Source of the DNA: Bifidobacterium callitrichos DSM 23973
Lineage (GTDB): Bacteria; Actinomycetota; Actinomycetes; Actinomycetales; Bifidobacteriaceae
Reading direction: 5' to 3'
Assembly: GCF_000741175.1 (NCBI RefSeq)
Contig: NZ_JGYS01000006.1
Span: forward strand, 1 to 64,000
DNA: 64,000 bases
Shown here: positions 10,339 through 19,585 of the stretch, one piece after another
Position numbering within the stretch: the first letter of the stretch is position 1
Layout of the letters: the number at the start of each line of letters is the position of its first letter
Made by a program: the position numbers and the translations under genes
Notes under the pieces: generated by a model
Seen by the model: the letters and a program-made list of their open reading frames with translations, nothing else
Databases searched by the model: none
What the model was told of the DNA's origin: nothing

Positions 10339-12249
10339 ATGTCCGCCAAGTCCCACGCCGCGAAGTCCAAGTCCATCAAGCCGTCGCAGGCCGCAAAGCC
10401 GGCCGAGGCCGTCGAGCCGATCGAATCGGCCGCCACGGCGTCCGACGACGGAATCTTCGCCGCCCGATTCGACCGCCACCGCGACGAGCTCGAATCGCTC
10501 TTCCGCATGCTCTACGGCGAGTCCGCCGAACTCAACGAGTTCGAACGCGCGATGGCCGACGCCTACGCCGCTCGACCCGCCGACTTGAAGGCCCTCGACG
10601 TCGCCCGCGAGCAGGACCCGCAGTGGTACAAGCGCGGAGACATGTTCGGCATGACCATGTACACCGACCTGTTCGCCGGCGACCTGAAGAAGCTCGCAGG
10701 AAAAATCGACTACTTGAAGGAGCAGAAGCTCACCTACCTGCACCTCATGCCCCTGCTCCAGATGCCCCACCCGGACAACGACGGCGGCTACGCCATCGAG
10801 GACTTCGACGCCGTCGACCCGCGCATCGGCACCAACGAGGACCTCGCCGCGCTCACCAGGAAGCTGCGCGAGGCCGGCATCAGCCTGTGCCTCGACTTCG
10901 TGATGAACCACACCGCCTCCTCCCATCGCTGGGCCAAGGCCGCCGAGGCCGGCGATCCGAAGTATCAGGACTACTACTTCTGCTACGACGACCGCACCGT
11001 CCCCGACCAGTACGACGCGCAGGTGCCGCAGGTCTTCCCGAACACCGCGCCCGGCAACTTCACGTACAACGAGAAGATGGGCAAGTGGGTGATGACCCAG
11101 TTCTACCCGTTCCAGTGGGACCTCAACTACCGCAATCCCAAGGTGTTCGTCGCGATGATGAGCTCCGTCATGCACCTCGCGAACCTCGGCGTCGAGGTGT
11201 TCCGACTCGACGCGGTGCCCTACATCTGGAAGCAGCTCGGCACCAACTGCCGCAACCTGCCGCAGGTCCACACGATCGTGCGCATGATGCGCATGATGCT
11301 TGAGATCGTCTGCCCGGCCGTCGTCCTCAAGGGCGAGGTCGTCATGGCACCCAAGGAGCTCGCCGCCTACTTCGGCACGCCCGAGCGCCCCGAATGCCAC
11401 ATGCTGTACAACGTATCGATCATGGTGAACCTGTGGAGCGCGCTCGCCAACGGCGACACCCGACTGCTCAAGGCCCAGATCGACAAGCTCGACGCCCTGC
11501 CCGAGAACTGCTGGTTCGTCAACTACCTGCGCTGCCACGACGACATCGGCTGGGGCCTCGACGAGGACGAGGAGGTGCGGCTCGCCATCGACCCGCTCAA
11601 GCACAAGGAGTTCCTCTACCACTTCTACGAGGGCGCGGAGCCCGGCAGCTGGGCGATGGGCGAACTGTACAACTACGACGAGGCGTCCAAGGACGCGCGC
11701 AGCTGCGGCACCACCGCGTCCCTGTGCGGTGTCGAGAAGGCGATCATCACCCACGACAAGCCGGCCTACGAGAAGGCCATCGGACGCGACCTGCTCATGC
11801 ATCGCGCGATGGCGTTCCTGCGCGGCTTCCCGATGCTCAACTGCGGTGACGAGATCGGCCAGCTCAACGGCTGGGAGTACAAGGAGGATCCGGACCGAAT
11901 CGAGGACAGCCGCAACCTGCACCGCAGCCCGTTCGACTGGAACAAGGCAGACGAGCGCCACACCGAGGGCACGCTGCAGAGTCGCCTGTGGGAGGGCATG
12001 GAGGGGCTGCGCGAGATGCGCTCCGACCCCTGCTTCGCGCCCGACGCGTGGGTCACCACGTGGGACACGCGCGACGACGGCGTCCTTGCCGTGGTCCGCA
12101 AGCAGGGCGAGCGCACGATCGTCGGCCTGTTCAACTTCGCCGATCGCGACGCCACCGCCACGATGGACAGCACCGCCGACGCGACGCTGCCCGCCGAGCC
12201 GGTCGCCCTCGCCCCGTACGAGTACAAGGTGATCGTCACCCACGAGTGA
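10339..12249 (+). CDS. Amylosucrase-like glycoside hydrolase family 13 enzyme
   Basis: Probably cleaves sucrose and transfers the glucosyl unit to alpha-glucan, or a related sucrose/alpha-glucan reaction in the cytosol; no signal peptide is present. The architecture matches GH13_4: an N-terminal helical part, a (beta/alpha)8 barrel beginning near DMFGMTMYTDLFAGDL, with GGYAIEDFDAVDPRIGT and DFVMNHT. The catalytic set is Asp in EVFRLDAVPY (nucleophile), Glu in LKGEVVM (acid/base) and Asp in RCHDDIGWG. About 636 aa is normal for the family. The ATG at 10339 is preferred because AAGGAG ends 5 nt before it; an ATG at 10336 and a GTG at 10306 are also in frame. Two LacI-type operators upstream indicate sugar-dependent repression, but no LacI gene is in the window. 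A different GH13 specificity cannot be excluded. Confidence 0.85.
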   Translation: MSAKSHAAKSKSIKPSQAAKPAEAVEPIESAATASDDGIFAARFDRHRDELESLFRMLYGESAELNEFERAMADAYAARPADLKALDVAREQDPQWYKRGDMFGMTMYTDLFAGDLKKLAGKIDYLKEQKLTYLHLMPLLQMPHPDNDGGYAIEDFDAVDPRIGTNEDLAALTRKLREAGISLCLDFVMNHTASSHRWAKAAEAGDPKYQDYYFCYDDRTVPDQYDAQVPQVFPNTAPGNFTYNEKMGKWVMTQFYPFQWDLNYRNPKVFVAMMSSVMHLANLGVEVFRLDAVPYIWKQLGTNCRNLPQVHTIVRMMRMMLEIVCPAVVLKGEVVMAPKELAAYFGTPERPECHMLYNVSIMVNLWSALANGDTRLLKAQIDKLDALPENCWFVNYLRCHDDIGWGLDEDEEVRLAIDPLKHKEFLYHFYEGAEPGSWAMGELYNYDEASKDARSCGTTASLCGVEKAIITHDKPAYEKAIGRDLLMHRAMAFLRGFPMLNCGDEIGQLNGWEYKEDPDRIEDSRNLHRSPFDWNKADERHTEGTLQSRLWEGMEGLREMRSDPCFAPDAWVTTWDTRDDGVLAVVRKQGERTIVGLFNFADRDATATMDSTADATLPAEPVALAPYEYKVIVTHE

Positions 12250-12339
12250 CGTCCGGCCGACGCGTGCGCCAGACATCCTGATGCCGCCGGAACGAGACGG
12301 CAGCGAGGACTTCGCCGATCGCGTCCTATCGTGGAGGGC

Positions 12340-13293
12340 ATGGTGCTCAACAATGCGATGTCCACGGATGGCACGTCGGCCGCGTCCGTGAGAATGCCGG
12401 CGACCTGCCGCGCCGCCGATCAGGTGACGCTTCTCGACGAGGTCGGTTCGACCAACACGCTCGCCCGTCAGATGGTGGCGGACGGTCGAATCGACCTGGT
12501 CGGGCTGTCCAATCCCGCCAATCCCATGAAAATCGCGGTCGTCGCGGCCGACACGCAGTCCGCCGGCCGCGGCCGCCTCGACCACACGTGGACGAGCCGG
12601 CCGGGCGAGTCGTTCACCGTGACCTTCGTCGTCGCCGTGCCGCGCGCGGTCGCCGTCGACGAATCCGTCAACGGCTGGCTGCAGATGATCGCCGGGTTGT
12701 GCGCGCTCGACGCCATCGACGACGCGCTCGCCATCAGCGGTGCCCGCCCATTGGCGGCCGATACGGTCGGCGTGGCCGGCGCCCCGCGGCTCAAATGGCC
12801 GAACGACGTGTATCTCGCCGGCCGCAAGCTCGGCGGCATACTCGCCGAAATGGTCCCGCTGCCGCAACAGGGCGATGACGCGGACGCGTCGTCCGTCGCC
12901 ATCGTCTTCGGCATCGGACTGAATCTCGACGTGCCGGCCGATCGACTGCCGACGGACGAATCGACCTCGTTGCAGCTGCATTACGCGCCGCTGCCCTCGT
13001 CCGACGGTCTGCGCGACGCGATCGCCGCCGGCGTCGTACGCTCCCTGCGCCGTCGCCTCGCCGCGTTCGTGTCCGATCCTGGGCGACGCGCGGCCGTGCT
13101 GCTGCGCGAGACGCGCGAGCGCAGCTACACGCTCGGACGACACGCCGTCGCGCACTTCGTCGACGGCACGGAGCTGGAGGGCGTGGCCGAGGACCTGAAC
13201 CCCGACGCCTCGCTGATCCTGCGTACCGCCGACGGCGCGGAACACACGGTGCACACCGCCGACGTCGGCGTATTGCCCACCCCTCGTGTATAA
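12340..13293 (+). CDS. birA: Biotin-[acetyl-CoA-carboxylase] ligase
   Basis: Activates biotin with ATP and attaches it to the biotin carboxyl carrier of acyl-CoA carboxylases, supplying malonyl-CoA to the fatty acid synthase. Family marks are DEVGSTNTLA near residue 27, the biotinyl-AMP loop AGRGRLDHTW, KWPNDVYLAGRKLGGIL and GIGLNLD, then a C-terminal SH3-like domain. There is no N-terminal winged helix, so this is a monofunctional class I ligase and not a repressor. Start choice is uncertain: GGAGGG (12333-12338) sits just before ATG 12340. GTG 12343 is better spaced, and ATG 12358 also lies in frame. It follows the amylosucrase-like gene by 90 nt and may be cotranscribed. Confidence 0.9.
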   Translation: MVLNNAMSTDGTSAASVRMPATCRAADQVTLLDEVGSTNTLARQMVADGRIDLVGLSNPANPMKIAVVAADTQSAGRGRLDHTWTSRPGESFTVTFVVAVPRAVAVDESVNGWLQMIAGLCALDAIDDALAISGARPLAADTVGVAGAPRLKWPNDVYLAGRKLGGILAEMVPLPQQGDDADASSVAIVFGIGLNLDVPADRLPTDESTSLQLHYAPLPSSDGLRDAIAAGVVRSLRRRLAAFVSDPGRRAAVLLRETRERSYTLGRHAVAHFVDGTELEGVAEDLNPDASLILRTADGAEHTVHTADVGVLPTPRV

Positions 13294-13347
13294 TTGCTCG
13301 AGTTGTTTCGTTCGTACGGGCGCATCCCGTCGCGAACGGTGCGGCGC

Positions 13348-13421
13348 GCGGATGTAGCTCAATGGTAGAGCCTCAGTCTTCCAAACTGATTACGCGGGTT
13401 CGATTCCCGTCATCCGCTCCA
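13348..13421 (+). tRNA. tRNA-Gly (anticodon TCC)
   Basis: A full cloverleaf is visible. The acceptor stem is GCGGATG with CATCCGC, the D arm is AGCTC..GAGC, and the anticodon loop CTTCCAA (13378-13384) gives TCC. The T loop is GTTCGATTC, the discriminator is T and CCA is encoded. It reads GGA and GGG glycine codons. Confidence 0.96.
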
Positions 13422-13426
13422 CCTGA

Positions 13427-13458
13427 CAGGCCTTGGAATCACGCGATTCCGGGGCCTG
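13427..13458 (+). terminator. Terminator after tRNA-Gly
   Basis: A 14-bp stem with two wobble-type mismatches (13427-13440 with 13445-13458) and an ACGC loop starts 6 nt after the tRNA. Confidence 0.65.
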
Positions 13459-13557
13459 TTCGCGTATCCGGGGCCGCCCGGGCGTGAAAGACGCCGTGCG
13501 CGCATCCGAGTACCATGTAACCGACAATGCAGGAACGGACGTGTCGACGGGAGGGCT

Positions 13558-14259
13558 ATGACACACGCCAGCGGGGACAGCGAGGCCGACAACGAGGCCG
13601 ACAACGAGGCCGTCGAGATCGTCAACGGCAAGGTCGAGACGGTCGAGGTGTCCAAGCACCCCGAAGCCACCATCCCAGTGACGGAGCTCTCCCTCGCCGA
13701 CATCGAACGCCGTCGCTCGCACCCCGCGCAGTGGGCCGTGTACTTCACCGCCGTGCTCGCCGCGATCATCGGACCGTACTGGTTGGGCCGCGCGCTCGCC
13801 GTCGGCAGCACCGCGTGGCTGACCGAGCGCCTGAGCATGTTCACGCCGCAGGGTGCCGCGTTCGTCTCGTGGACCGTGACCCTCGTCGCCGTCGCCAGTC
13901 TGGGCCTCGCCGTCGTCGATTCGGGCCGATGGCTGTGGCGCATCGTGTTCGCGATAGGTCTTGCCGCCGAACAGTTCGTGGCCGGTATCTGCCTGCTTAA
14001 ATTCGACTTCTGGTATTCGACGTACGTCGTCTACGGTGATTCCGCCACGATCGCGAACGCCACGAACCTCGGCATCATCGCCGCCGGCTTCGGTGTGGCC
14101 GTGTTCGCCGTCGTCTGGGTGGGGCTGCTCGTCATCATCAAAAAGGATTCGCCCCTGAACGTCCTGACCCGCAGCTGGGCCTCGTTCATCCTCTTCTTCG
14201 TCATCGAGGTGATCGCCCTTCTGGTCGTCATGTTCGGCGGCCTGCTCACCACGGTGTGA
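13558..14259 (+). CDS. Integral membrane protein of unknown function
   Basis: The first 55 residues are acidic and include a short EADNEADNEA repeat, so they are probably cytoplasmic and disordered. Four hydrophobic helices follow, at about residues 60-80, 100-122, 126-145 and 165-195, with a last one near 205-230. The exact number is four to five. No catalytic motif is recognised. GGGAGG lies 4 nt before the ATG, supporting this start. It sits alone between tRNA-Gly and rpsO on the same strand. Similar small actinobacterial membrane proteins are annotated only as hypothetical, so no role is assigned. Confidence 0.75.
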   Translation: MTHASGDSEADNEADNEAVEIVNGKVETVEVSKHPEATIPVTELSLADIERRRSHPAQWAVYFTAVLAAIIGPYWLGRALAVGSTAWLTERLSMFTPQGAAFVSWTVTLVAVASLGLAVVDSGRWLWRIVFAIGLAAEQFVAGICLLKFDFWYSTYVVYGDSATIANATNLGIIAAGFGVAVFAVVWVGLLVIIKKDSPLNVLTRSWASFILFFVIEVIALLVVMFGGLLTTV

Positions 14260-14269
14260 TCGGTCCGCA

Positions 14270-14298
14270 TTGTGCTGGTCCGCACTGTGCCCTATACT
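14270..14298 (+). promoter_or_regulatory. Promoter of rpsO
   Basis: TTGTGC (14270-14275), a 17-nt spacer and TATACT (14293-14298) make a good housekeeping promoter. It implies an 80-90 nt leader before rpsO, which could hold an S15 feedback structure. Confidence 0.65.
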
Positions 14299-14389
14299 TT
14301 CCATTTGGCGTAAATCGCCCGCGGATAGAGAGCGCTTCAGGTAGCGTGCCTGAGGCACCGCGCAACAAACAACCTTGAAGGAGGACGCC

Positions 14390-14659
14390 GTGGCACTGAC
14401 GGCTGAACAGAAGTCCCAGATTATCAACGAGTTCGCGACGCACGAAGGCGACACCGGCTCTCCGGAGGTCCAGGTCGCTCTGCTGTCCAAGCGCATCGCC
14501 GATCTGACCGAGCACCTGAAGGAGCACAAGCACGATCATCACTCCCGTCGTGGTATGCAGATGATGATCGGTTCCCGTCGTTCCCTGCTTGACTACCTCA
14601 AGCGCAACGACATCAACCGCTACCGTGCGCTGATCGAGAAGCTTGGTCTGCGTCGATAG
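14390..14659 (+). CDS. rpsO: 30S ribosomal protein S15
   Basis: Primary 16S rRNA-binding protein of the small-subunit platform. 89 aa is the standard length. The family signatures [20 protein letters not shown] and [22 protein letters not shown] are all present. The GTG at 14390 is chosen over the in-frame ATG at 14375 because GAAGGAGG (14377-14384) is 5 nt upstream and the protein then begins MALTAEQK as in homologues. rpsO before pnp is the common bacterial order. Confidence 0.97.
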   Translation: MALTAEQKSQIINEFATHEGDTGSPEVQVALLSKRIADLTEHLKEHKHDHHSRRGMQMMIGSRRSLLDYLKRNDINRYRALIEKLGLRR

Positions 14660-14667
14660 AAGACTTC

Positions 14668-14698
14668 CGCCCGGGCGCCAATGGCACTCGGGCGTTTT
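14668..14698 (+). terminator. Terminator between rpsO and pnp
   Basis: CGCCCG pairs with CGGGCG and is followed directly by TTTT (14695-14698). The structure is short, so read-through into pnp is likely. Confidence 0.65.
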
Positions 14699-15013
14699 AC
14701 ATACGCCTGACAATGGCAACACGAACGAAGTAGGAACGAGCCAGGAGGATAGGCTCCGCAGGCCGGAAGGTCCGGACCGGTCGGGGTCGACAAGAGGACT
14801 CACCTCTCGGGGTTGACACGAGGGAAACGCGGTCGAGGCACGTCACGGGGGAAACCAGAGGCTGCCGGAAGCGACAATGACAGAAGGCCGCGGGGTCGCA
14901 AGGCCGAAGCACACGCCCGCAACACATGCGAATGTAAGAGCCCGCCCAGCTGAAGATGGGCACATGTCCGTAGGAAAAAAAGAACACACGATAACAGAAA
15001 AAGGAGGAACCCT
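14699..15013 (+). ncRNA. Long structured leader of pnp, candidate Actino-pnp RNA
   Basis: About 315 nt without a credible ORF precede pnp. Several short pairings are visible, for example GGCCGGA with TCCGGACC near 14760 and GCCCGCC..GGGC near 14943, and an A-rich tract precedes the AAGGAGG ribosome binding site. A conserved RNA called Actino-pnp is known from pnp leaders of Actinobacteria and is thought to mediate PNPase autoregulation. The location fits, but I assign it by position and not by matching the consensus. Confidence 0.45.
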
Positions 15014-17788
15014 ATGGAGGGTCCCGAAATCAAGGCCACCGAGGCCGTGATCGACAATGGTTCATTCGGCAAGCGCACGCTGCGCTTCGAGACCGGCCGC
15101 CTCGCCCAGCAGGCCGACGGCGCCGTCGCCGCCTATCTGGACGACGACACGATGGTGCTGAGCACCACCACCGCCGGCTCCAGCCCGAAGGAGAACTACG
15201 ACTTCTTCCCGCTGACCGTCGACGTCGAGGAGAAGATGTACGCCGCGGGCAAGATCCCGGGCTCGTTCTTCCGCCGCGAAGGCCGTCCGTCCAACGACGC
15301 GATCCTGGCCTGCCGCATCATCGACCGCCCGCTGCGCCCGCTGTTCCCGCACACGCTGCGCAACGAGGTGCAGGTCGTCGAGACCGTGCTCGCCGTCAAC
15401 CCGGACGACGCGTACGATGTGCTCGCCCTGAACGCCGCCTCCGCCTCCACCATGATCTCCGGTCTGCCGTTCTCCGGCCCGGTCTCCGGCGTGCGTCTGG
15501 CTCTGATCGACGGCCAGTGGGTCGCCTTCCCGAAGTGGAGCGAGCGCGAGCGCGCCGTCTTCGAGATCGTGGTCGCCGGCCGCGTGATCGACAACGGTGA
15601 CGTCGCCATCGCCATGATCGAGGCGGGTGCCGGCAAGAACGCCTGGCACCTGATCTACGACGAGGGCCAGGCCAAGCCGGACGAGGCCGTCGTGGCCGAG
15701 GGCCTCGAGGCCGCCAAGCCGTTCATCAAGACCATCTGCGTGGCGCAGAACGAGCTCAAGGAGAAGGCCTCCAAGGAGACCAAGGAGTTCCCGCTCTTCC
15801 CGGAGTACACCGACGAGCTGTACGCCCGCATCGACGAGATCGCCCACAAGGATCTCGATGAGGCCCTGACCATCGCGGAGAAGCTGCCGCGTCAGGATCG
15901 CATCCACGAGATCAAGGAGCACGTGCGCGCCATCCTCGCCAACGAGTTCACCGACATGGCGGACGACGAGAAGGACAAGGAGCTGTCCAACGCGTTCAAG
16001 GAGCTGCAGCGCCAGATCGTGCGTCGTCGCATCCTCACCGAGGACTACCGCATCGACGGCCGTGGCCTGAAGGACATCCGCACCCTGTCCGCCGAGGTGG
16101 ACATCGTGCCGCGCGTTCACGGTTCCGCCCTCTTCCAGCGCGGCGAGACCCAGATCCTGGGCATCACCACGCTGAACATGCTCAAGATGGAGCAGCAGCT
16201 CGACTCCCTGTCCGGCCCGCAGTCGAAGCGCTACATGCACAACTACGAGATGCCGCCGTACTCCACCGGCGAGACCGGCCGCGTCGGCTCCCCGAAGCGC
16301 CGCGAGATCGGCCACGGCGCCCTCGCTGAGAAGGCCCTCGTCCCGGTGCTGCCGGATCGCGAGGAGTTCCCCTACGCCATCCGTCAGGTCTCCGAGGCCA
16401 TCGGCTCCAACGGCTCGACGTCGATGGGCTCCGTGTGCGCCTCCACCCTGTCCCTGCTGGCCGCCGGCGTGCCGCTGAAGGCCCCGGTCGCGGGCATCGC
16501 GATGGGTCTGGTCTCCGGTGACGTGGACGGCAAGCACGTCTACAAGACCCTCACCGACATCCTGGGCGCCGAGGACGCGTTCGGCGACATGGACTTCAAG
16601 GTCGCCGGCACCTCCGAGTTCATCACCGCCCTGCAGCTCGACACCAAGCTCGACGGCATCCCCGCCGACATTCTGGCCGCTGCCCTGCAGCAGGCCAAGG
16701 ACGCCCGTACGACGATCCTCGAGGTCATCAACGAGTGCATCGACGGCCCGGCCGAGATGAGCGAGTTCGCCCCGCGCATCATCACCACCACGATCCCGGT
16801 CGAGAAGATCGGCGAGGTCATCGGCCCGAAGGGCAAGATGATCAACCAGATCCAGGAGGACACCGGCGCCGAGATCGCGATCGAGGACGACGGCACCGTC
16901 TTCATCTCCTCCGAGGGCGGCGAGGCCGCCGAGAAGGCGAAGCAGATCATCGATTCCATCGCCAACCCGCACGTGCCGGAGGCCGGCGAGGTGTACAACG
17001 GCAAGGTCGTCAAGACCACGAGCTTCGGCGCGTTCGTGAACCTCACGCCGGGCACCGACGGCCTGCTGCACATCTCCCAGATCCGCAACCTCGCCAACGG
17101 CGAGCGCATCGATCAGGTCGAGGACGTGCTCAAGGAGGGCGACACCGTCGAGGTCGTCGTTCAGGGCGTCGACGATCGCGGCAAGATCAGCCTTGCGATC
17201 CCGGGCTTCGAGGATCAGGAATCCGGCGCCGACCGTGGCTCTCGCGGTGGGGATCGTGGCGATCGCGACGATCGTCGCGCCGGCCGTGACGATCGCCGTT
17301 CCGCCGGCCGTGGCCGTCGTGACGATCGTGACTTCGATGATCGTCCGCGTCGCCGCCGTCCGGCCGATGATGACGATCGCGATTACGATGATCGTCCGCG
17401 TCGCCGCCGTGCCGCCGATCGTGACGATCTCGACTCCCGTGACGACGATCGTCGCGCCTCCCGCGGCTATGATCGTGACGACCGCGATGACGATTACGAT
17501 GATCGTCCGCGTCGTCGCCGTGCCGCCGATCGCGATGACGACCGCGGCTACGATCGCGATGACCGTCGTGCCTCCCGTGCCTCCCGCGATGACGATCGTC
17601 CGCGTCGCCGTCGCTCCTCCGACCGTGACGACGACCGTCGTTCGTCCCGTGGCGGCCGTGGCGGCTACGATCGCAACCCGCGCTACGCCACCGACGAGAA
17701 CTACGACGAGTACCACGCCGACCGCATCGAGCGCACCGAGCGCCCGCGCCGCCGCGTGCGTCGCGACTTTGATCCGTTCGAGGACTGA
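15014..17788 (+). CDS. pnp: Polyribonucleotide nucleotidyltransferase (PNPase) with an extended Arg/Asp tail
   Basis: Phosphorolytic 3'-5' exoribonuclease of mRNA decay. Two RNase PH domains (about residues 15-230 and 330-560, the second with [14 protein letters not shown] and [12 protein letters not shown]) are joined by a helical domain. They are followed by a KH domain with [16 protein letters not shown] near residue 613 and an S1 domain with [26 protein letters not shown] near 665. From about residue 738 comes a 180-residue low-complexity tail of repeated [12 protein letters not shown] and DDRRAS units, a likely disordered RNA-binding region. Usual PNPase length is 700-750, so the tail accounts for the excess to 924 aa. 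AAGGAGG precedes the ATG by 6 nt. The 3' end of the gene is duplicated downstream. Confidence 0.96.
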   Translation: MEGPEIKATEAVIDNGSFGKRTLRFETGRLAQQADGAVAAYLDDDTMVLSTTTAGSSPKENYDFFPLTVDVEEKMYAAGKIPGSFFRREGRPSNDAILACRIIDRPLRPLFPHTLRNEVQVVETVLAVNPDDAYDVLALNAASASTMISGLPFSGPVSGVRLALIDGQWVAFPKWSERERAVFEIVVAGRVIDNGDVAIAMIEAGAGKNAWHLIYDEGQAKPDEAVVAEGLEAAKPFIKTICVAQNELKEKASKETKEFPLFPEYTDELYARIDEIAHKDLDEALTIAEKLPRQDRIHEIKEHVRAILANEFTDMADDEKDKELSNAFKELQRQIVRRRILTEDYRIDGRGLKDIRTLSAEVDIVPRVHGSALFQRGETQILGITTLNMLKMEQQLDSLSGPQSKRYMHNYEMPPYSTGETGRVGSPKRREIGHGALAEKALVPVLPDREEFPYAIRQVSEAIGSNGSTSMGSVCASTLSLLAAGVPLKAPVAGIAMGLVSGDVDGKHVYKTLTDILGAEDAFGDMDFKVAGTSEFITALQLDTKLDGIPADILAAALQQAKDARTTILEVINECIDGPAEMSEFAPRIITTTIPVEKIGEVIGPKGKMINQIQEDTGAEIAIEDDGTVFISSEGGEAAEKAKQIIDSIANPHVPEAGEVYNGKVVKTTSFGAFVNLTPGTDGLLHISQIRNLANGERIDQVEDVLKEGDTVEVVVQGVDDRGKISLAIPGFEDQESGADRGSRGGDRGDRDDRRAGRDDRRSAGRGRRDDRDFDDRPRRRRPADDDDRDYDDRPRRRRAADRDDLDSRDDDRRASRGYDRDDRDDDYDDRPRRRRAADRDDDRGYDRDDRRASRASRDDDRPRRRRSSDRDDDRRSSRGGRGGYDRNPRYATDENYDEYHADRIERTERPRRRVRRDFDPFED

Positions 17789-17823
17789 TCGTCCTCTCAC
17801 GGATCCCTCGCGGCATAGCCGCT
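17777..17823 (+). repeat. Direct repeat, copy 1, spanning the pnp stop codon
   Basis: 47 nt identical to 17873-17919. It includes the last three sense codons and stop of pnp and a small hairpin GAGGA..TCCTC. Confidence 0.9.
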
Positions 17824-17835
17824 CGCCTCACCTAC

Positions 17836-17856
17836 GGAAAGCCCGCTGGGCTTTCC
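17836..17856 (+). terminator. pnp terminator hairpin
   Basis: GGAAAGCCC-GCT-GGGCTTTCC is a perfect 9-bp hairpin between the two direct repeats, followed by GCTT. It closely resembles the hairpin at 51148-51168. Confidence 0.7.
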
Positions 17857-17872
17857 GCTTGGCGGTTCGGCA

Positions 17873-17919
17873 TTCGAGGACTGATCGTCCTCTCACGGAT
17901 CCCTCGCGGCATAGCCGCT
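17873..17919 (+). repeat. Direct repeat, copy 2, of the pnp 3' end
   Basis: Exact 47-nt copy of 17777-17823, 96 nt downstream. It carries the codons of the PNPase C-terminus but outside any reading frame in use. Confidence 0.9.
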
Positions 17920-17928
17920 GAGTGATGA

Positions 17929-17969
17929 AAGGGGTCTGTCACCGGTTGATTTCCGGTGACAGACCCCTT
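17929..17969. terminator. Bidirectional terminator between pnp and the convergent PLP enzyme gene
   Basis: A perfect 17-bp stem (17929-17945 with 17953-17969) with loop TTGATTT. T and A residues at both ends allow use from either strand. Confidence 0.85.
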
Positions 17970-18024
17970 CTGCATCCGGTTGCCGCTAGCAGGCATGCAC
18001 AACCGATATGATCCGGACTCGCCC

Positions 18025-19245
18025 TTACAACTCCGCTTCGGCCAGCGCGTGGTCGATGTCGCGGATCAGGTCGTCGGTGTCCTCGAGGCCGACGGCGAGA
18101 CGGAAGAATCCGCGGTGGAACTCCGGCGGGTAGAGGTACTTGCGTTCGTCATCCTCGCCGAGGAACACGATCAGGCTCTCGTCATGGCCGAGCGAGACGG
18201 CCGAGGTGATCACGTTGAGCTTGGAGACGAAGCGGTTGTGGCCGTCGTGATCGGTGTCGAGGCCGAAGGCGAGCACGCCGCCGAAGCCCGCATCCGGGCG
18301 GGCGAGCTGACGGGCCGCAACATCATGGTGCGGATGCGATTCGAGTCCCGGATAGGCGACGAACCGCACCTGCGGCAGCGATTCGAGGTGCTTCGCAATG
18401 GCCAGTGCGGAGGCGTTGTGCTGCCGCATGCGTAAGGGGAGCGTCACCGAACCGCGGTTGATGAGCCACGCGTTGAACGGCGAGATGATGCCGCCGTAGT
18501 TCACCTGATACGTGAAGCGGATCTGGTCGGTAAGCTCCTTGCGTGTGGCGATCGCGCCGCCCAAGGCGTCGCCGTGGCCGTTGATGTACTTGGTGAGGCT
18601 TTCGATGACGATGTCCGCGCCGAGGTCGATCGGTCGCACGTTGAACGGGGAGTTGAACGTGTTGTCGACCGACAGCAGTGCACCCGCATCGTGCGCGAGC
18701 TTCGCCGCCGCCTCGATGTCCGTGACCTTGAGGGTCGGGTTCGCGGGCGTCTCGATGTGGACGAGCTTCGTGTTCGGACGGATCGCGTCGGCGATGTTCC
18801 TCGGATCCGACGTGTCGACGATCGACGTCTCGATGCCGTACTTCTCGGGCAGGATCTGGTTGAGCAGACGGTAGGCGGCGATGTACGTCGTGTCGGAGAA
18901 GATCGCGTGGTCGCCGCGGTTCAGCACCGTGGTGAAGGTCGCCGCGAGCGCCGCGACGCCGGAGGCGAGCACGACCGCGTCCTCGGCGCCCTCGAGATTG
19001 GCGAGCTTCGCCTCGAGATAGCGCTGGTTCGGGTGGCCGTTGCGCGTGTACAGGTTCACATCGGAGCTCGACCAGTTGATGTCGGACGGGTCGTAGGGCA
19101 GCGCGTAGGCATTCGCCAGGGTGATCGGGCGGCGGATCGCGCCGGTTTCGGCGTCGACCCCGTTGCCGAGGTGGATGGATTTGGTCGCGAAGCCGAGCGG
19201 CGTGCCGTCGAAGGATTCGCCATGATGCACAAGATCTGAAGTCAT
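18025..19245 (-). CDS. Cys/Met-metabolism PLP enzyme (cystathionine gamma-synthase or lyase family)
   Basis: Trans-sulfuration family PLP enzyme acting on homoserine esters, cystathionine or methionine. The phosphate-binding SGVAALAA, substrate-loop NLYTRNGHPNQRYLEAKLANLEGAEDAVV and PLP lysine in ESLTKYINGHGDALGG are clear. NTFNSPFNVRPIDLGAD and the C-terminal VSLGHDESL motif are typical. At 406 aa it is normal length. Sequence alone does not separate cystathionine gamma-synthase, O-acetylhomoserine sulfhydrylase and gamma-lyases. The Asn-Arg-Asn-Gly start of the active loop resembles methionine gamma-lyase-like members as much as MetB, so no symbol is given. It stands alone, convergent to pnp. 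The ATG at 19245 gives the conserved N-terminus GFATKSIHLG. Confidence 0.88.
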   Translation of the reverse strand: MTSDLVHHGESFDGTPLGFATKSIHLGNGVDAETGAIRRPITLANAYALPYDPSDINWSSSDVNLYTRNGHPNQRYLEAKLANLEGAEDAVVLASGVAALAATFTTVLNRGDHAIFSDTTYIAAYRLLNQILPEKYGIETSIVDTSDPRNIADAIRPNTKLVHIETPANPTLKVTDIEAAAKLAHDAGALLSVDNTFNSPFNVRPIDLGADIVIESLTKYINGHGDALGGAIATRKELTDQIRFTYQVNYGGIISPFNAWLINRGSVTLPLRMRQHNASALAIAKHLESLPQVRFVAYPGLESHPHHDVAARQLARPDAGFGGVLAFGLDTDHDGHNRFVSKLNVITSAVSLGHDESLIVFLGEDDERKYLYPPEFHRGFFRLAVGLEDTDDLIRDIDHALAEAEL

Positions 19246-19392
19246 GATTCAAGTCTGCCAGCCGCGGCCCGGACGCGCACCTTGTCTCGGTAGCTCGGAA
19301 ACGTTGCGATTCCGGCGTTTGATAGCCGTTCATAGTTAGAAACGAATACGGGTTCGCCGGGTTCGTCGGCGTTCGCTCCGAGTGCTCGGGCC

Positions 19393-19479
19393 GTGGGGAG
19401 CCGGGCCATCCCGTTCGGGACACGCTCAAGGCCGCTCGGCCAAGCCTACGGTCCCGAACGGGATGGTCCGGCTCCCCAC
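19393..19479. repeat. 29-29-29 hairpin element, copy A
   Basis: A left arm (19393-19421) and right arm (19451-19479) pair over 29 bp with one G-T mismatch. They flank a 29-nt centre (19422-19450) that contains GGCCGCTCGGCC. The same centre recurs at three other places, always between unrelated but fully paired 29-nt arms. Arms always end GAC and restart GTC next to the centre. Pairing stops exactly at 29 bp. It lies in the 423-nt gap between the divergent PLP enzyme and ATPase genes. Confidence 0.92.
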
Positions 19480-19585
19480 TCCTTTGGCTGTGATGTTCCG
19501 GTTATTGTCCTTCATCTTTTTGCGTGAAACAGTGATTTCATCCTTAGAATTTTTGCATAGATATGCATATACTTCGTCAGTATTT

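Noticed and set aside
10090-13362. 1090-codon minus-strand frame across the amylosucrase-like and birA genes
   Set aside because: Overlaps two clear plus-strand genes entirely and has no recognisable motif.
15062-17800. 912-codon frame antisense to pnp
   Set aside because: Shadow of pnp; its Thr/Ile/Val repeats are the complement of the Arg/Asp tail codons.
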